Positions 43,811 to 52,681 of a stretch of DNA of 64,000 nt are shown here, piece by piece. The notes beneath the pieces are model-generated. The model made no database searches. It saw only the letters and a program-made list of their open reading frames with translations, and was not told the DNA's origin. Source of the stretch: Breoghania corrubedonensis (lineage in GTDB: Bacteria; Pseudomonadota; Alphaproteobacteria; Rhizobiales; Stappiaceae); NCBI RefSeq assembly GCF_003053845.1, contig NZ_QAYG01000001.1, positions 1,556,078-1,620,077 on the forward strand, written 5' to 3'. The number at the start of each line of letters is the position of its first letter. The stretch's first letter is position 1. The position numbers were made by a program, and so were the translations under genes.

Positions 43811-44752
43811 TCAGGAGAACAGCACCGCGGAGAGCTTGCGCCGTCCATAGGCGGAGGCCGGGTCCTTGAAGCCCCAGGCCTCGAAGAATTGCAGAAGCTG
43901 CTTGCGCGCCGCCTCGTCGTTCCAGGAGCGGTCGCGGCGCACGATCTCGATAAGGGCGTCGACCGCCTCTGACTTCTTGTCGTGAGCGGAAAGGGCCACG
44001 GCCAGATCCAGTCGGGCCTGATGATCTTCCGGATCTGCGGCGACCGCGCGCTGAAGCTCGGTGAGATCGCCTGCGTCTTCCGCCTGTGCCGCAAGATCGA
44101 TGGCTGCCCTGGCGGCGACAATTGCGGGATCGCCAGCCTTTTCAGGCGGAACGGTTTCCAGAACCTGGCGGGCGCGATCAAGATCGCCGGCCTTGATCTG
44201 GCATTGGGCCAGTCCGGCGATGGCGACAACGTTCTCGGGCTCACGGCCGAGAACCCCCGCATAGAATTGCCCGGCATTGCCGATGTCACCGGCCGCCAGC
44301 ATGGCATCAGCCTGTTCCAGCATCATGTCCGTCTCGGAAGGACCGACCGGCCCCGCGAGCTTTTCGATGAATGCCTGGATCTGGCTTTCCGGCACAGCGC
44401 CGGCGAAGGCGTCGACGGGGCGCCCGCCGGAGAAGGCGACGACTGTGGGAACCGACTGAATGCCCATCTGACCGGGCACTTCCGGGTTCTCGTCGATGTT
44501 CATCTTCACCAGTCGCACGGCGCCGCCGGCCTTGCGAACGACTTTTTCCAGTGCCGGTGTGAGCTGTTTGCAGGGGCCGCACCACGGCGCCCAGAAATCG
44601 ACGAGGACAGGCACCTGCTGGGACGCCTCGATGACATCTGTCATGAAGGTGGCGGTGGTCGCATCCTTGATGAGGTCAGCAGCGCCATTGGCCGCCTGTC
44701 CAGGCATCGCCGCTCCGGCGGTATCCGTGAACGTGAAGGTCGGTTCGCTCAT
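43811..44752 (-). CDS. cnoX: Thioredoxin-TPR chaperone of the CnoX (YbbN) type
   Basis: A protein of 313 residues. The N-terminal thioredoxin domain (about 25-130) has an active WCGPC motif (DFWAPWCGPCKQL), whereas E. coli CnoX has lost it. TPR-type helical repeats fill the C-terminal half (about 145-300). CnoX proteins protect substrates from overoxidation and hand them to GroEL and DnaK. The start at 44752 gives the normal N terminus; the frame could extend to 44881. It lies 75 bp upstream of the LON-domain gene on the same strand. Confidence 0.85.
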   Translation of the reverse strand: MSEPTFTFTDTAGAAMPGQAANGAADLIKDATTATFMTDVIEASQQVPVLVDFWAPWCGPCKQLTPALEKVVRKAGGAVRLVKMNIDENPEVPGQMGIQSVPTVVAFSGGRPVDAFAGAVPESQIQAFIEKLAGPVGPSETDMMLEQADAMLAAGDIGNAGQFYAGVLGREPENVVAIAGLAQCQIKAGDLDRARQVLETVPPEKAGDPAIVAARAAIDLAAQAEDAGDLTELQRAVAADPEDHQARLDLAVALSAHDKKSEAVDALIEIVRRDRSWNDEAARKQLLQFFEAWGFKDPASAYGRRKLSAVLFS

Positions 44753-44892
44753 GTCGTTCAAGTCCCCGATTCTGTCGCCGCGCGGGATGTTGTTCAATGC
44801 GGGCTGAGGCCTGTGGTACGGCGCCCCGCGAAGCTCCGGCAGGCCGGCGTACATCCCGATCTCTGCCCTAAAATGGGGCAAGGAAGGTTGAA

Positions 44893-45417
44893 TTACAAAC
44901 GTTCAGCCGCTTCCCGAGCTTCCCCGCTGACGGCGATGATTTGCGGTTCGTGGCCGCAGGCGCGCACAAAAGCAAGAAGGTCCTCGCGCCCGATCGACGT
45001 GGTCGCATCGTTGGAAAGCGGATGGTAGTTCAAGCGGTCATGGGTCATCATCTGCGCATCGAGCACCGGTGTGACGCGGTGACCGGTATCGTTGATGAGC
45101 GCAAATGGCGTGACCGAGCCGGGCGTCACTCCCAGCACCTCCTCCAGAAGCTCCGCGTTGCCGAAGGAAACACGTCCCTGCGCGCCGATCAGCTTGTGGA
45201 TCTGCCTGAGGTCGATTGTGGCGTCGGCGAGCACCACAACGAGAAAGAGTCGACCCTTCTTGTCCTTGAGAAAGAGGTTCTTGGTATGGCCCCCCTCGAT
45301 CTCTCGATCAATCTTGGAACTCTCCGCTACGGTGAAGACGCGCTCGTGCTCGATCGTTTCCGTCTGAATTGCGAGTTGCTCGAGGCGCGCCATCAGGTCT
45401 TCGCGGGTCGCGGGCAT
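44893..45417 (-). CDS. ProX, trans-editing Ala-tRNA(Pro) deacylase
   Basis: A YbaK/ProX-fold protein of 174 residues. Typical segments are the lysine motif GGHTKNLFLKDKKGRLFLVVVLADATIDLRQI, the FGNAELLEEVLGVTPGSVTPFALIND loop and VLDAQMMTHDRLNYHPLSNDATTSI. Free-standing ProXp-ala proteins, studied in Caulobacter, remove alanine wrongly attached to tRNA-Pro. I start at the ATG at 45417 after GAGGAG; the frame runs open to 45720 but that part is unconserved. It lies upstream of the CnoX-type gene with a 140-bp gap. Confidence 0.9.
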   Translation of the reverse strand: MPATREDLMARLEQLAIQTETIEHERVFTVAESSKIDREIEGGHTKNLFLKDKKGRLFLVVVLADATIDLRQIHKLIGAQGRVSFGNAELLEEVLGVTPGSVTPFALINDTGHRVTPVLDAQMMTHDRLNYHPLSNDATTSIGREDLLAFVRACGHEPQIIAVSGEAREAAERL

Positions 45418-45654
45418 AACGGGCTCCTCGAGTGGGTCCGGAGATTCGCGTCCGGGATATGACAGGTGCGCAGGGCTCACGGTTGCGCAGCGGTTCGCTC
45501 GCATGCTTCTAGCGCGCCGGGTGGCGGCCGAACAAGGGGATAAGTAGCCGTTTGCTCGGGCTCTAGGCGCGCGCGACGGCAGGCTTTCGGTGCGGCAGGA
45601 AAGTCGGCTTATCCAGAGGTGATCCACATCCGGAATTTTCGATAAATTCCCCTG

Positions 45655-45685
45655 TTGCAATCCCCGATCGCTTAGTCCATATAGT
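45655..45685 (+). promoter_or_regulatory. Probable promoter of tRNA-Gly
   Basis: TTGCAA (45655-45660) is followed by CATATAGT; -10 hexamers CATATA (17-bp spacing) or TATAGT (19-bp) are possible. The element is 40 bp before the tRNA. It lies in the 307-bp gap 45418-45724, which otherwise shows no gene or repeat. Confidence 0.5.
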
Positions 45686-45724
45686 GCCCCACCTCGCCGG
45701 CGGAACTCGCCGGCCGCCAAGGAT

Positions 45725-45799
45725 GCGGGCGTAGCTCAGGGGTAGAGCACAACCTTGCCAAGGTTGGGGTCGTGAGTTCGAATCTCATCGCCCGCTCCA
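45725..45799 (+). tRNA. tRNA-Gly (anticodon GCC)
   Basis: A 75-nt cloverleaf folds with acceptor GCGGGCG/CGCCCGC, D arm AGCTCAGGGGTAGAGC, anticodon stem CAACC/GGTTG around TTGCCAA, and T arm with GTTCGAATC. CCA is encoded. The anticodon GCC reads GGC and GGT. It is transcribed toward the aldehyde dehydrogenase gene, with 243 bp between them holding no other feature. Confidence 0.97.
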
Positions 45800-46042
45800 A
45801 TTTTTCTCCATAAATTTAAGTATTTTGAACGTGCCGTACCCGCTGCGGCGGGTACGTGTTGGCCTGTTGTCGCGATCCTTGCCCTTCACGGCATCACGCG
45901 GATCCGGGCGACGATTTCCAGGGCGGTCGCGCAGGAGAAAATGCACTCCAAAAACGGGAACCTTTCGCAGCGTCACATGTGTTGGCGTTCGAATCACGAT
46001 GGAATCGCGGCGACACGCGACAGCCGTTAAAGGAAACCACTC

Positions 46043-47434
46043 ATGCCGTACGCAACCACAAATCCCTTCACCGGTGAGCTCGTAAAGACGTTCCCGGATG
46101 CCACAGATAGCGAAGTCGAGAAGGCCATCGCGAAGGCGCACGAAACGTTTCTTTCCTGGAAACAGACGTCTTTCGCCGAGCGCGGTGCGATCCTTCAGAA
46201 AGCGGCCGATCTGCTGCGCGCGGAAGAGACCGAACTCGCCGGTCTCCTGACTCTCGAGATGGGGAAGATCGTCTCTGAGGCCAAGGCGGAGGTCGAGCTG
46301 TCTGCCCGGATTCTCGAATACTATGTCGAGAACGCCGAAGCGCTCCTGGCACCCCAGAATTTGCCGGTGCTCAACGCGGCAGAGGGAAAGGCAAAGATTG
46401 TCCACGAGCCGCTGGGCGTGCTTCTTGCCGTCGAGCCTTGGAATTTTCCCTACTATCAGATCGCACGGATCCTCGCGCCGCAATTGTCGGCCGGCAATAC
46501 GGTTCTGCTCAAGCACGCATCGAATGTGCCCCAGTCCGCGGCTGCGTTTGAAGGCCTGATGAGGCGGGCGGGCTTGCCGCAGGGCGGGTTCACCAACCTC
46601 TATGCGACCCGTTCCCAGATCGAGCTGATCCTCAACGATCCGCGCGTTCAAGGCGTTGCCCTGACCGGCTCGGAAGAGGCCGGCTCCTCGGTTGCGGCGA
46701 TTGCGGGCAAGGCTCTCAAGAAGTCAACGCTCGAGCTCGGCGGTGCCGATGCATTCGTCGTTCTGAAGGATGCCGATCTGAAAAAGACCGTCGACTGGGC
46801 TGTCTTCGGTCGTCACTGGAACGGAGGTCAGGTCTGCTGCTCGTCGAAGCGGATCATCATCGCCGATGAAATCTACGACGTCTTCCTCGACAGCTACACC
46901 AAGGGTGTCGCTGCATTGAAGGCTGGTGATCCTGCCGACCCGGATACGACGCTTGCTCCCCTTTCCTCACAGGCGGCGGCTGACAAGGTCAAGGACATGA
47001 TCCGCAAGGCGGTGGATCTCGGGGCTACGGCGACGACCGTCGGTCCGAAGGTTCCGAACCGCGGCGCCTTCGTTCAACCGACCATCCTTACAGACATGTC
47101 GGAGGACAATCCGGCCCGGCACTGGGAGTTTTTCGGCCCCGTCTCGATGGTTTTCAAGGCAAAGGACGAGGACGACGCGGTGCGCATCGCCAATGATTCG
47201 CCTTTCGGACTGGGCGGATCGGTCTTCACCGCCGACACCCGGCACGGCGAGGAGGTGGCCAACCGCATTTCGAGCGGGATGGTCTTCGTCAACCATCCTA
47301 CGATGGTGAAGGCGGATCTTCCCTTCGGTGGCATCCGGCGCTCGGGCTATGGCCGCGAACTGACCGGCCTGGGTCTCAAGGAATTCGTCAATCACAAGCT
47401 CGTCGATGTGGTGGATATCGACGCGGAATTCTGA
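46043..47434 (+). CDS. NAD(P)-dependent aldehyde dehydrogenase, succinate-semialdehyde dehydrogenase-like
   Basis: A cytoplasmic enzyme of 463 residues. It has VEPWNFPYYQIARILAPQLSAGN, the glycine motif ALTGSEEAGSSVAA, the general-base glutamate in STLELGGADAFVV and the catalytic cysteine in WNGGQVCCSSKRIIIAD. It opens YATTNPFTGELVKTFPDATD, typical for the Sad/GabD2-like branch. Oxidation of succinate semialdehyde is the likely reaction but other aldehydes are possible. AAGGAAACC precedes the ATG. A clear terminator follows. Confidence 0.9.
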   Translation: MPYATTNPFTGELVKTFPDATDSEVEKAIAKAHETFLSWKQTSFAERGAILQKAADLLRAEETELAGLLTLEMGKIVSEAKAEVELSARILEYYVENAEALLAPQNLPVLNAAEGKAKIVHEPLGVLLAVEPWNFPYYQIARILAPQLSAGNTVLLKHASNVPQSAAAFEGLMRRAGLPQGGFTNLYATRSQIELILNDPRVQGVALTGSEEAGSSVAAIAGKALKKSTLELGGADAFVVLKDADLKKTVDWAVFGRHWNGGQVCCSSKRIIIADEIYDVFLDSYTKGVAALKAGDPADPDTTLAPLSSQAAADKVKDMIRKAVDLGATATTVGPKVPNRGAFVQPTILTDMSEDNPARHWEFFGPVSMVFKAKDEDDAVRIANDSPFGLGGSVFTADTRHGEEVANRISSGMVFVNHPTMVKADLPFGGIRRSGYGRELTGLGLKEFVNHKLVDVVDIDAEF

Positions 47435-47460
47435 TCGCGGGCACTTCGGTTCAAAATACA

Positions 47461-47490
47461 AAGCCGGCCGCAGCATCCTGCGGCCGGCTT
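47461..47490. terminator. Hairpin terminator between convergent genes
   Basis: AAGCCGGCCGCAG (47461-47473) pairs with CTGCGGCCGGCTT (47478-47490) over a CATC tetraloop, a perfect 13-bp stem. Only two Ts follow directly, but the position between two convergent genes supports termination on both strands. Confidence 0.75.
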
Positions 47491-47516
47491 CTGTGTATCA
47501 ACGCGGGTGAGCGGCG

Positions 47517-50500
47517 TCAGGCGGGGCGGGGCGTCGCCTCTTCGTGGTTCCCTGCTTTCTCGTTCTCACCGTCATCTTCGTGCGCCCGGTCGGCGTGGCC
47601 GAGATACATGTAGAACATCGGCACCACGAACAGGGTGAAGATCGTGCCGATGGCCATGCCGGTCATGATGACGAGGCCGATCGAATAACGCGCCGCAGCG
47701 CCCGCGCCTTCGGAGAAGACCAGCGGTGCCACGCCCAGTACCATCGCGCCGGTGGTCATCAGGATCGGCCGCAGACGTTCGCGGGCCGCCTCGATGATCG
47801 CCTCGAGCTTCGTCATCCGGTGCGCTTCTCGCTGGGCGTTGGCGAAAGCCACCATCAGGATGCCGTGCTTGGTGATCAGGCCGATCAGCGTGATCAGACC
47901 CACCTCCGTGTAGATGTTGAGTGTGCCGAGACCCATGTTGAGCGGGACCATCGCGCCGAAGATCGACAGCGGCACCGACATCATGATGATGAACGGATCG
48001 CGGAAGCTTTCGAACTGGGCGGCCAGCACCAGGTAGATCACGATCACCGCCATCAGGAAGGCGATGATGATGGTGTTGCCCTGCTTCACCTCCAGCCGGG
48101 ACTGGCCGGCGTAATCGAGGAAAAAGCCATCCCGCATCGCCTCGTTGGCGAGCTTCTGCAGTTCCGCCAGGCCGTCGCCGCTTGTCACTGTCGGCAGCGG
48201 CAGGGCGGAGATAGTTGCGGAATTAAGCTGGTTGAATTGCTCGATGGCCGCCGCCGCCGCCTTGGTCTTCACGTCGATCACTGCGGACAGGGGTACCATC
48301 TCGCCGTTGGCGGAGCGGACATAGAACTTGCCGAGATTCTCCGGGTTTGCCCGATACTGGTCCAGCACCTGCGGGACGATCTTGTAGGCGCGACCCTCGC
48401 GGTCGAACTTGGAAACCTGGGCGTTGGAGACGAGCAGGTTCAGCGTCTCGCCGATCGCGGAGATCGGTACGCCGAGCGCTGCCGCACGGTTGCGGTCGAT
48501 GGTGACGCGGGCATGCGGGTTGGAGAAGGACATCGAGTTCTGGGCGATGATGAACTTGCCAGACGCCATCGCCCGGTTCTTGACCGCCTCGGCCGCCTCG
48601 TAGACCTGTTCGGGGCTGCCGGTGGTCTGCAGGACGATCTGGATCGGCAGCCCGCCGCCGGAGCCCGGCAGCGAGGGTGGGGCGAAGACGAAGGCCTGCA
48701 CGCCAGCGGACTTGGCGATGCGCGGCTGGATCATCGCCTTGATCTCGGCCTGGCTCTCCTCGCGTTCGCCCCACGGCTTCAAGGCCCAGATGGCGAAGGC
48801 GCTGTTGACGCCGTCGGCGCCGACAAGCTGGAAGCGTGCCTCAACACCCGGCACGTCGTCGGTCATCCCGTAGAACTGGTTGGTATACATCTCCGTGTAG
48901 TTGGCCGTGGAATATTGCGGTCCGTTGACGATCGCGAAGAGCGCTCCCTGATCCTCATCGGGGGCGAGTTCCGTCGTCGTATTGACGATCAGGAAGCCCG
49001 TGGTTCCCAGCAGGACAAAGACGATCAGCAGGATCAGCGGCTTCATTCGCAGCGCGCCGTGGAGCCTGCGGCCGTACCAGTTGGCAAGTCCGGTAAAGGT
49101 GCGGTCGACGAAGTCCTGGAAGCGGCTGCCGTGCATGGACAGGAGCCGCGAAGCCATCATCGGCGAGAGCGTCACGGCGACGAAGCCGGAGATGATCACC
49201 GAGCCTGCGAGCGCGAAGGCGAATTCGCGGAAGAGCGCGCCGGTCACGCCCTGGACGAAGCCAAGCGGGGCGTAGACCGCGGCGAGCGTGATCGTCATCG
49301 CGACGACGGGGCCGAAGATCTCCTTCATGCCGACGATCGCCGCCTGCATCGGTTTGAGGCCCTCTTCCAGGTGGCGGTGGATGTTTTCCACCACCACGAT
49401 GGCGTCGTCCACCACGAGGCCGATGGCCAGCACCATGGCCAGCAAGGTCAGCGTGTTGAGCGAGTAGTCGACCGCCCACAGGAAAAAGCACACGCCGATC
49501 AGCGACAGCGGGATCGTCACCACAGGGACGAGGATCGCGCGGAAGGAGCCGAGGAACAGCAGGATCACCAGCACGACGATGACGACCGCCTCGCCGATGG
49601 TCTTGAACACCTCGTAGATGGAGGCGGATATGAACTTGGTGGAATCGTAGACCACCGTCATCGACATGCCTTCCGGGAGGTTGCGCTCGAGCCTCGGCAG
49701 CTCGGCGCGCACCGCTTTGGCGGTGTCGAGCGGGTTGGCGGAAGGCGTCGGCATGATGCCGATGAAGATGCCTCTCTTGCCGTTGAACGACACACGCACA
49801 TCGGTTGATTCCGAACCGAGCTCGACCGTCGCCACGTCGCGCAGCCGCACGACTTCGTCGCCGTCGGAACGGAGCGGCAGGGCACCGAAGGCCTCAGGCG
49901 TCTGCAGCGTCGTCTGCGTTTCCACGGTGAAGGCGACGTATTCGTTTTCGGTCTTGCCCGGCGAGGACAGGAAGTTGGCGTTCCGGATTGCCTGCAGAAC
50001 CTCCGCAGCGGTAACGCCGCGCGCGGCGAGCCGGACAGGATCGATCCATACCCTCATGGCGAAGGTCTGGTTGCCCAGCACCTGCGCATCGGCCACGCCG
50101 TCCACTGTCGCCATCTGCGGCTGGATCACCCGGGTCACATATTCGGTGATCTCCTGCGGCGACATGCGCTCGGAAAGCACCGAGAGGTACATCAGCGCGA
50201 AAGTCTGTCCCGTGCCCTTCTGGATGACCGGGTCCTCGGCTTCCGTGGGCAATTCGCTGCGGACTTGCTGCACCTTGGTGACAACCTCCGTCAGCGACTT
50301 GTCCGGATCGGCGTTGAGCCGCATGTGCACCGACACGGTGGACGTGCCCAGAGAGCTGTTCGAACTGATGTAGTCCACGCCTTCGGCGGAGGCGACCGCC
50401 TTGGCGATCGGCGTGGTGATGAAGCCCTGGATCAGTTCGGAATTGGCACCCGGATATGACGTCGTCACCGTGATCACGGTCTCGTCGATCTTGGGGTACT

Positions 50501-50606
50501 GTCGGATCGTCATGTTGAAGATGCCCTGCGCGCCGATGAGCAGGATCAGCAGGGCGACGACGGTCGAGAGAACCGGGCGGCGGATGAATAGCTCGGAGAA
50601 GTTCAA
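47517..50606 (-). CDS. RND multidrug efflux permease, AcrB/MexF type
   Basis: An inner-membrane pump of 1029 residues with the HAE-1 plan: one N-terminal helix (FIRRPVLSTVVALLILLIGAQG), a large periplasmic loop, helices 2-6 with the proton-relay motif VDDAIVVVENIHRHLEEG, a second loop and helices 8-12 ending GTIFTLFVVPMFYMYLG. It drives export of hydrophobic compounds by proton antiport. The tail carries charged residues. The gene starts 2 bp after the adaptor gene stop, and no outer-membrane channel gene follows, so it must use one encoded elsewhere. The substrate is unknown. Confidence 0.93.
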   Translation of the reverse strand: MNFSELFIRRPVLSTVVALLILLIGAQGIFNMTIRQYPKIDETVITVTTSYPGANSELIQGFITTPIAKAVASAEGVDYISSNSSLGTSTVSVHMRLNADPDKSLTEVVTKVQQVRSELPTEAEDPVIQKGTGQTFALMYLSVLSERMSPQEITEYVTRVIQPQMATVDGVADAQVLGNQTFAMRVWIDPVRLAARGVTAAEVLQAIRNANFLSSPGKTENEYVAFTVETQTTLQTPEAFGALPLRSDGDEVVRLRDVATVELGSESTDVRVSFNGKRGIFIGIMPTPSANPLDTAKAVRAELPRLERNLPEGMSMTVVYDSTKFISASIYEVFKTIGEAVVIVVLVILLFLGSFRAILVPVVTIPLSLIGVCFFLWAVDYSLNTLTLLAMVLAIGLVVDDAIVVVENIHRHLEEGLKPMQAAIVGMKEIFGPVVAMTITLAAVYAPLGFVQGVTGALFREFAFALAGSVIISGFVAVTLSPMMASRLLSMHGSRFQDFVDRTFTGLANWYGRRLHGALRMKPLILLIVFVLLGTTGFLIVNTTTELAPDEDQGALFAIVNGPQYSTANYTEMYTNQFYGMTDDVPGVEARFQLVGADGVNSAFAIWALKPWGEREESQAEIKAMIQPRIAKSAGVQAFVFAPPSLPGSGGGLPIQIVLQTTGSPEQVYEAAEAVKNRAMASGKFIIAQNSMSFSNPHARVTIDRNRAAALGVPISAIGETLNLLVSNAQVSKFDREGRAYKIVPQVLDQYRANPENLGKFYVRSANGEMVPLSAVIDVKTKAAAAAIEQFNQLNSATISALPLPTVTSGDGLAELQKLANEAMRDGFFLDYAGQSRLEVKQGNTIIIAFLMAVIVIYLVLAAQFESFRDPFIIMMSVPLSIFGAMVPLNMGLGTLNIYTEVGLITLIGLITKHGILMVAFANAQREAHRMTKLEAIIEAARERLRPILMTTGAMVLGVAPLVFSEGAGAAARYSIGLVIMTGMAIGTIFTLFVVPMFYMYLGHADRAHEDDGENEKAGNHEEATPRPA

Positions 50607-50608
50607 GA

Positions 50609-51817
50609 TTATTCCCCCTGGCTTTTCGCGCCGGGCATGTTCGTCGAGAAGGGCCGGGAGGGATCGATCGAATTGTCGATCCGGACCGGGCTACCGACGG
50701 AAAGCTTGTTCTGGCCGGCCGTGACGATGACTTCTCCAGGCTCAACGCCGGAAACGATCTCCACATTCCCGCCAAAACGTCTGCCGGTTTTCACAAAGAG
50801 TTGGCGGGCGACGAGCTTCGGGCCGTCAGCCTCCTTGCCGTCCCTGGCCGCCTGTTCGGCCTTGGCCAGCATGTCCGCGCTCAACTCCCCGGAGTCCTTC
50901 TCGTCCTTGCGGATCGCGTAGACGTAGGTCCCGTAAAGACTTTCGACCACGGAGGTCTGCGGCAAGGCAATGATGCCCTTTTCCATCGGCAGCTCGATGC
51001 GCACGAAGGCGAACTGACCGGGGCGAAGCTGATTATCCTCGTTGTCGACCTCGGCCTGCACCTTTACCAGCCGGGAAGCGGGGTCGATCTTGGGGTCGAT
51101 GCCGACAATGTTGCCCTGGTGGAGGAGGTCGTTGTCGGCCAGGCCGATGCGTATGGGCTGACCGATGGAAAGACGCTCCAGCTCCTGTTCGGGCACGGAA
51201 AAGTCGACCTTCATCCTCTCCAGATCCTGAAGCGTCGCAATCACCTTGCCCGGGGAGACGTATTCGCCAAGATCGATACGCACGATGCCGATCGTGCCGC
51301 CGAACGGGGCGTAGGTCTTCTTCTGATCGATCTGCGCCTTGACCTTTTCCAGCTGCGAGCGCGATGCGTCGAGTGCCGCCTTCGCGTTGTCGAGGGTCGA
51401 GGTCGAGTTGAAGCCGCGGTCCTTCAGCGTGGAAGCGCGCTCCAGAGCCTGGGTATCGCGCGTCACGTTGGCCCGCGCGGCGATCAGGTCGGCCTGTTCC
51501 AGCTCGTCGTCGAGCTGAACCAGCAGCCCGTGCGCCTCCACCTTGTCGTTGGCCTTGAAGCTGATCTCCTTGACGATCCCGGATGACCGTACCGCGACGT
51601 CGACGCCCTGGCGGGCGAGCACCGTGCCGATGGCCTCGATGCCGGGCTGCCAGTCCTCCGGCTTCACCACGGCTGTGGAGACGGTGACGGTCGGGCGGCC
51701 GCGATTGGCGAAGAACTCACCGATCATCTTGTCGCGGAACATGTTGAACCAGACGAGACCGCCGGCGATCACGCAAACCAGAACAAGAAAGAAAAGTGAA
51801 AGAAGAAGGCGTTTCAT
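50609..51817 (-). CDS. RND efflux periplasmic adaptor (membrane fusion protein)
   Basis: A protein of 402 residues with one N-terminal helix (LLLSLFFLVLVCVIAGGLVWF) as signal or anchor, a first lipoyl half with VAVRSSGIVKEISFKANDKVEAHGLLVQLDD, a coiled-coil hairpin (about 110-180) and a second lipoyl half APFGGTIGIVRIDLGEYVSPGKVIATLQD. Beta-barrel and proximal domains follow. It joins the RND pump to an outer-membrane channel. I chose the start at MKRLLLSLFF; the frame extends to 51889. It is the first gene of the pump operon and divergent from a TetR gene with a shared operator. Confidence 0.92.
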   Translation of the reverse strand: MKRLLLSLFFLVLVCVIAGGLVWFNMFRDKMIGEFFANRGRPTVTVSTAVVKPEDWQPGIEAIGTVLARQGVDVAVRSSGIVKEISFKANDKVEAHGLLVQLDDELEQADLIAARANVTRDTQALERASTLKDRGFNSTSTLDNAKAALDASRSQLEKVKAQIDQKKTYAPFGGTIGIVRIDLGEYVSPGKVIATLQDLERMKVDFSVPEQELERLSIGQPIRIGLADNDLLHQGNIVGIDPKIDPASRLVKVQAEVDNEDNQLRPGQFAFVRIELPMEKGIIALPQTSVVESLYGTYVYAIRKDEKDSGELSADMLAKAEQAARDGKEADGPKLVARQLFVKTGRRFGGNVEIVSGVEPGEVIVTAGQNKLSVGSPVRIDNSIDPSRPFSTNMPGAKSQGE

Positions 51818-51955
51818 GCGACCGCATCCCGGCGGTTCCGCGACCGCCTGAAAGAGGAAAGAAGCACGCGACCAAATTGCTCGTGTCAAAAAAGAGCACG
51901 GTCACGTCGCGCCGCAGCCCGAAATATTCGGCACCGTGCGAAGTGGCTTGATAGA

Positions 51956-51975
51956 TTTACCGTCCAGACGGTAAA
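51956..51975. promoter_or_regulatory. Perfect palindromic operator between tetR and the efflux operon
   Basis: TTTACCGTC and GACGGTAAA, separated by CA, give a 20-bp palindrome with perfect 9-bp arms. On the minus strand TTGACT (51980-51975) is followed 17 bp later by AATCTA, so the palindrome would fill the spacer of the efflux promoter. This is the classic arrangement for repression by a TetR-family dimer that also controls its own gene. Confidence 0.75.
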
Positions 51976-52030
51976 GTCAAGGACGAAGGGCGTCACAAAA
52001 CCGTTGGGAAGACGGGAAAAATAACGGGGG

Positions 52031-52675
52031 GTGTCAAGCGTGTCCAACAGGCAACAGATACCGCACGGGAGGAAGCGTACAAACTCGCGCGAACGCATTA
52101 TCGACGCGGCGATCGATCTGTGTTGCATGGAAGGCGTAAGGCATCTTTCGCTTGATGCCGTGGCGGAGAGGGCAGGGCTTTCGAAGGGTGGGCTGCTTTA
52201 CAATTTCTCCAGCAAGTCGGCCTTGTTGCAGGCCATGGTCACCCGTCATGTCGAGACGCTGGGGGCCGCCGTCGCGCAGTCCAGCATAAAGACCGCCTGC
52301 GACGGCCAGCCGAATGCCCGCATCCGCGCATACGTCATGGCGGTGCGCGATCTGCTTGCGGGCAAAGGCAGCGCACCCGCCGGCTTCCTTGCCGCGATAG
52401 CCGAAGAGCCGCAGTTGCTCGATCCGGTACGGCTCCATAACGAACAGCTGGTTCGCGATATCACCGATGAGAGCGAGAGTCCGGATCTCGCCGTTTTCGC
52501 CTTTCTGACGGTGGAGGGGATCCGCAGCATGCGACTGTTCGACCTCAGCCCTTTCGATGATCCGACGCTGTTGGGGTACCTGGACAAGATGATCGACCTT
52601 CTCGGCCGCGCCGAAACGCCGCCGATCATTGCCGCCACGCCAGGCCATCCGCCCCCTCAAGGATCGGTTGGCTGA
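52031..52675 (+). CDS. TetR/AcrR-family repressor of the efflux operon
   Basis: A protein of 214 residues. The N-terminal helix-turn-helix is RERIIDAAIDLCCMEGVRHLSLDAVAERAGLSKGGLLYNFSSKSALLQAMV, a textbook TetR domain. The C-terminal ligand domain is of the TetR_C type with LRLHNEQLVRD-like and RSMRLFDLSPFDDP segments. The start is a GTG at 52031 or 52040; neither has a strong ribosome site. It is divergent from the RND adaptor gene and shares a palindromic operator with it, so local repression is the likely task. The inducer is unknown. Confidence 0.88.
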   Translation: MSSVSNRQQIPHGRKRTNSRERIIDAAIDLCCMEGVRHLSLDAVAERAGLSKGGLLYNFSSKSALLQAMVTRHVETLGAAVAQSSIKTACDGQPNARIRAYVMAVRDLLAGKGSAPAGFLAAIAEEPQLLDPVRLHNEQLVRDITDESESPDLAVFAFLTVEGIRSMRLFDLSPFDDPTLLGYLDKMIDLLGRAETPPIIAATPGHPPPQGSVG

Positions 52676-52681
52676 GGCGGA

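Noticed and set aside
45418-45720. N-terminal extension of ProX toward tRNA-Gly
   Set aside because: The extra 101 residues are unconserved and run into the tRNA promoter; a strong ribosome site stands before the ATG at 45417.
47544-49808. Open frame of 754 codons on the plus strand opposite the RND pump
   Set aside because: His/Asp/Arg-rich shadow translation without motifs; the RND frame is full length and conserved.
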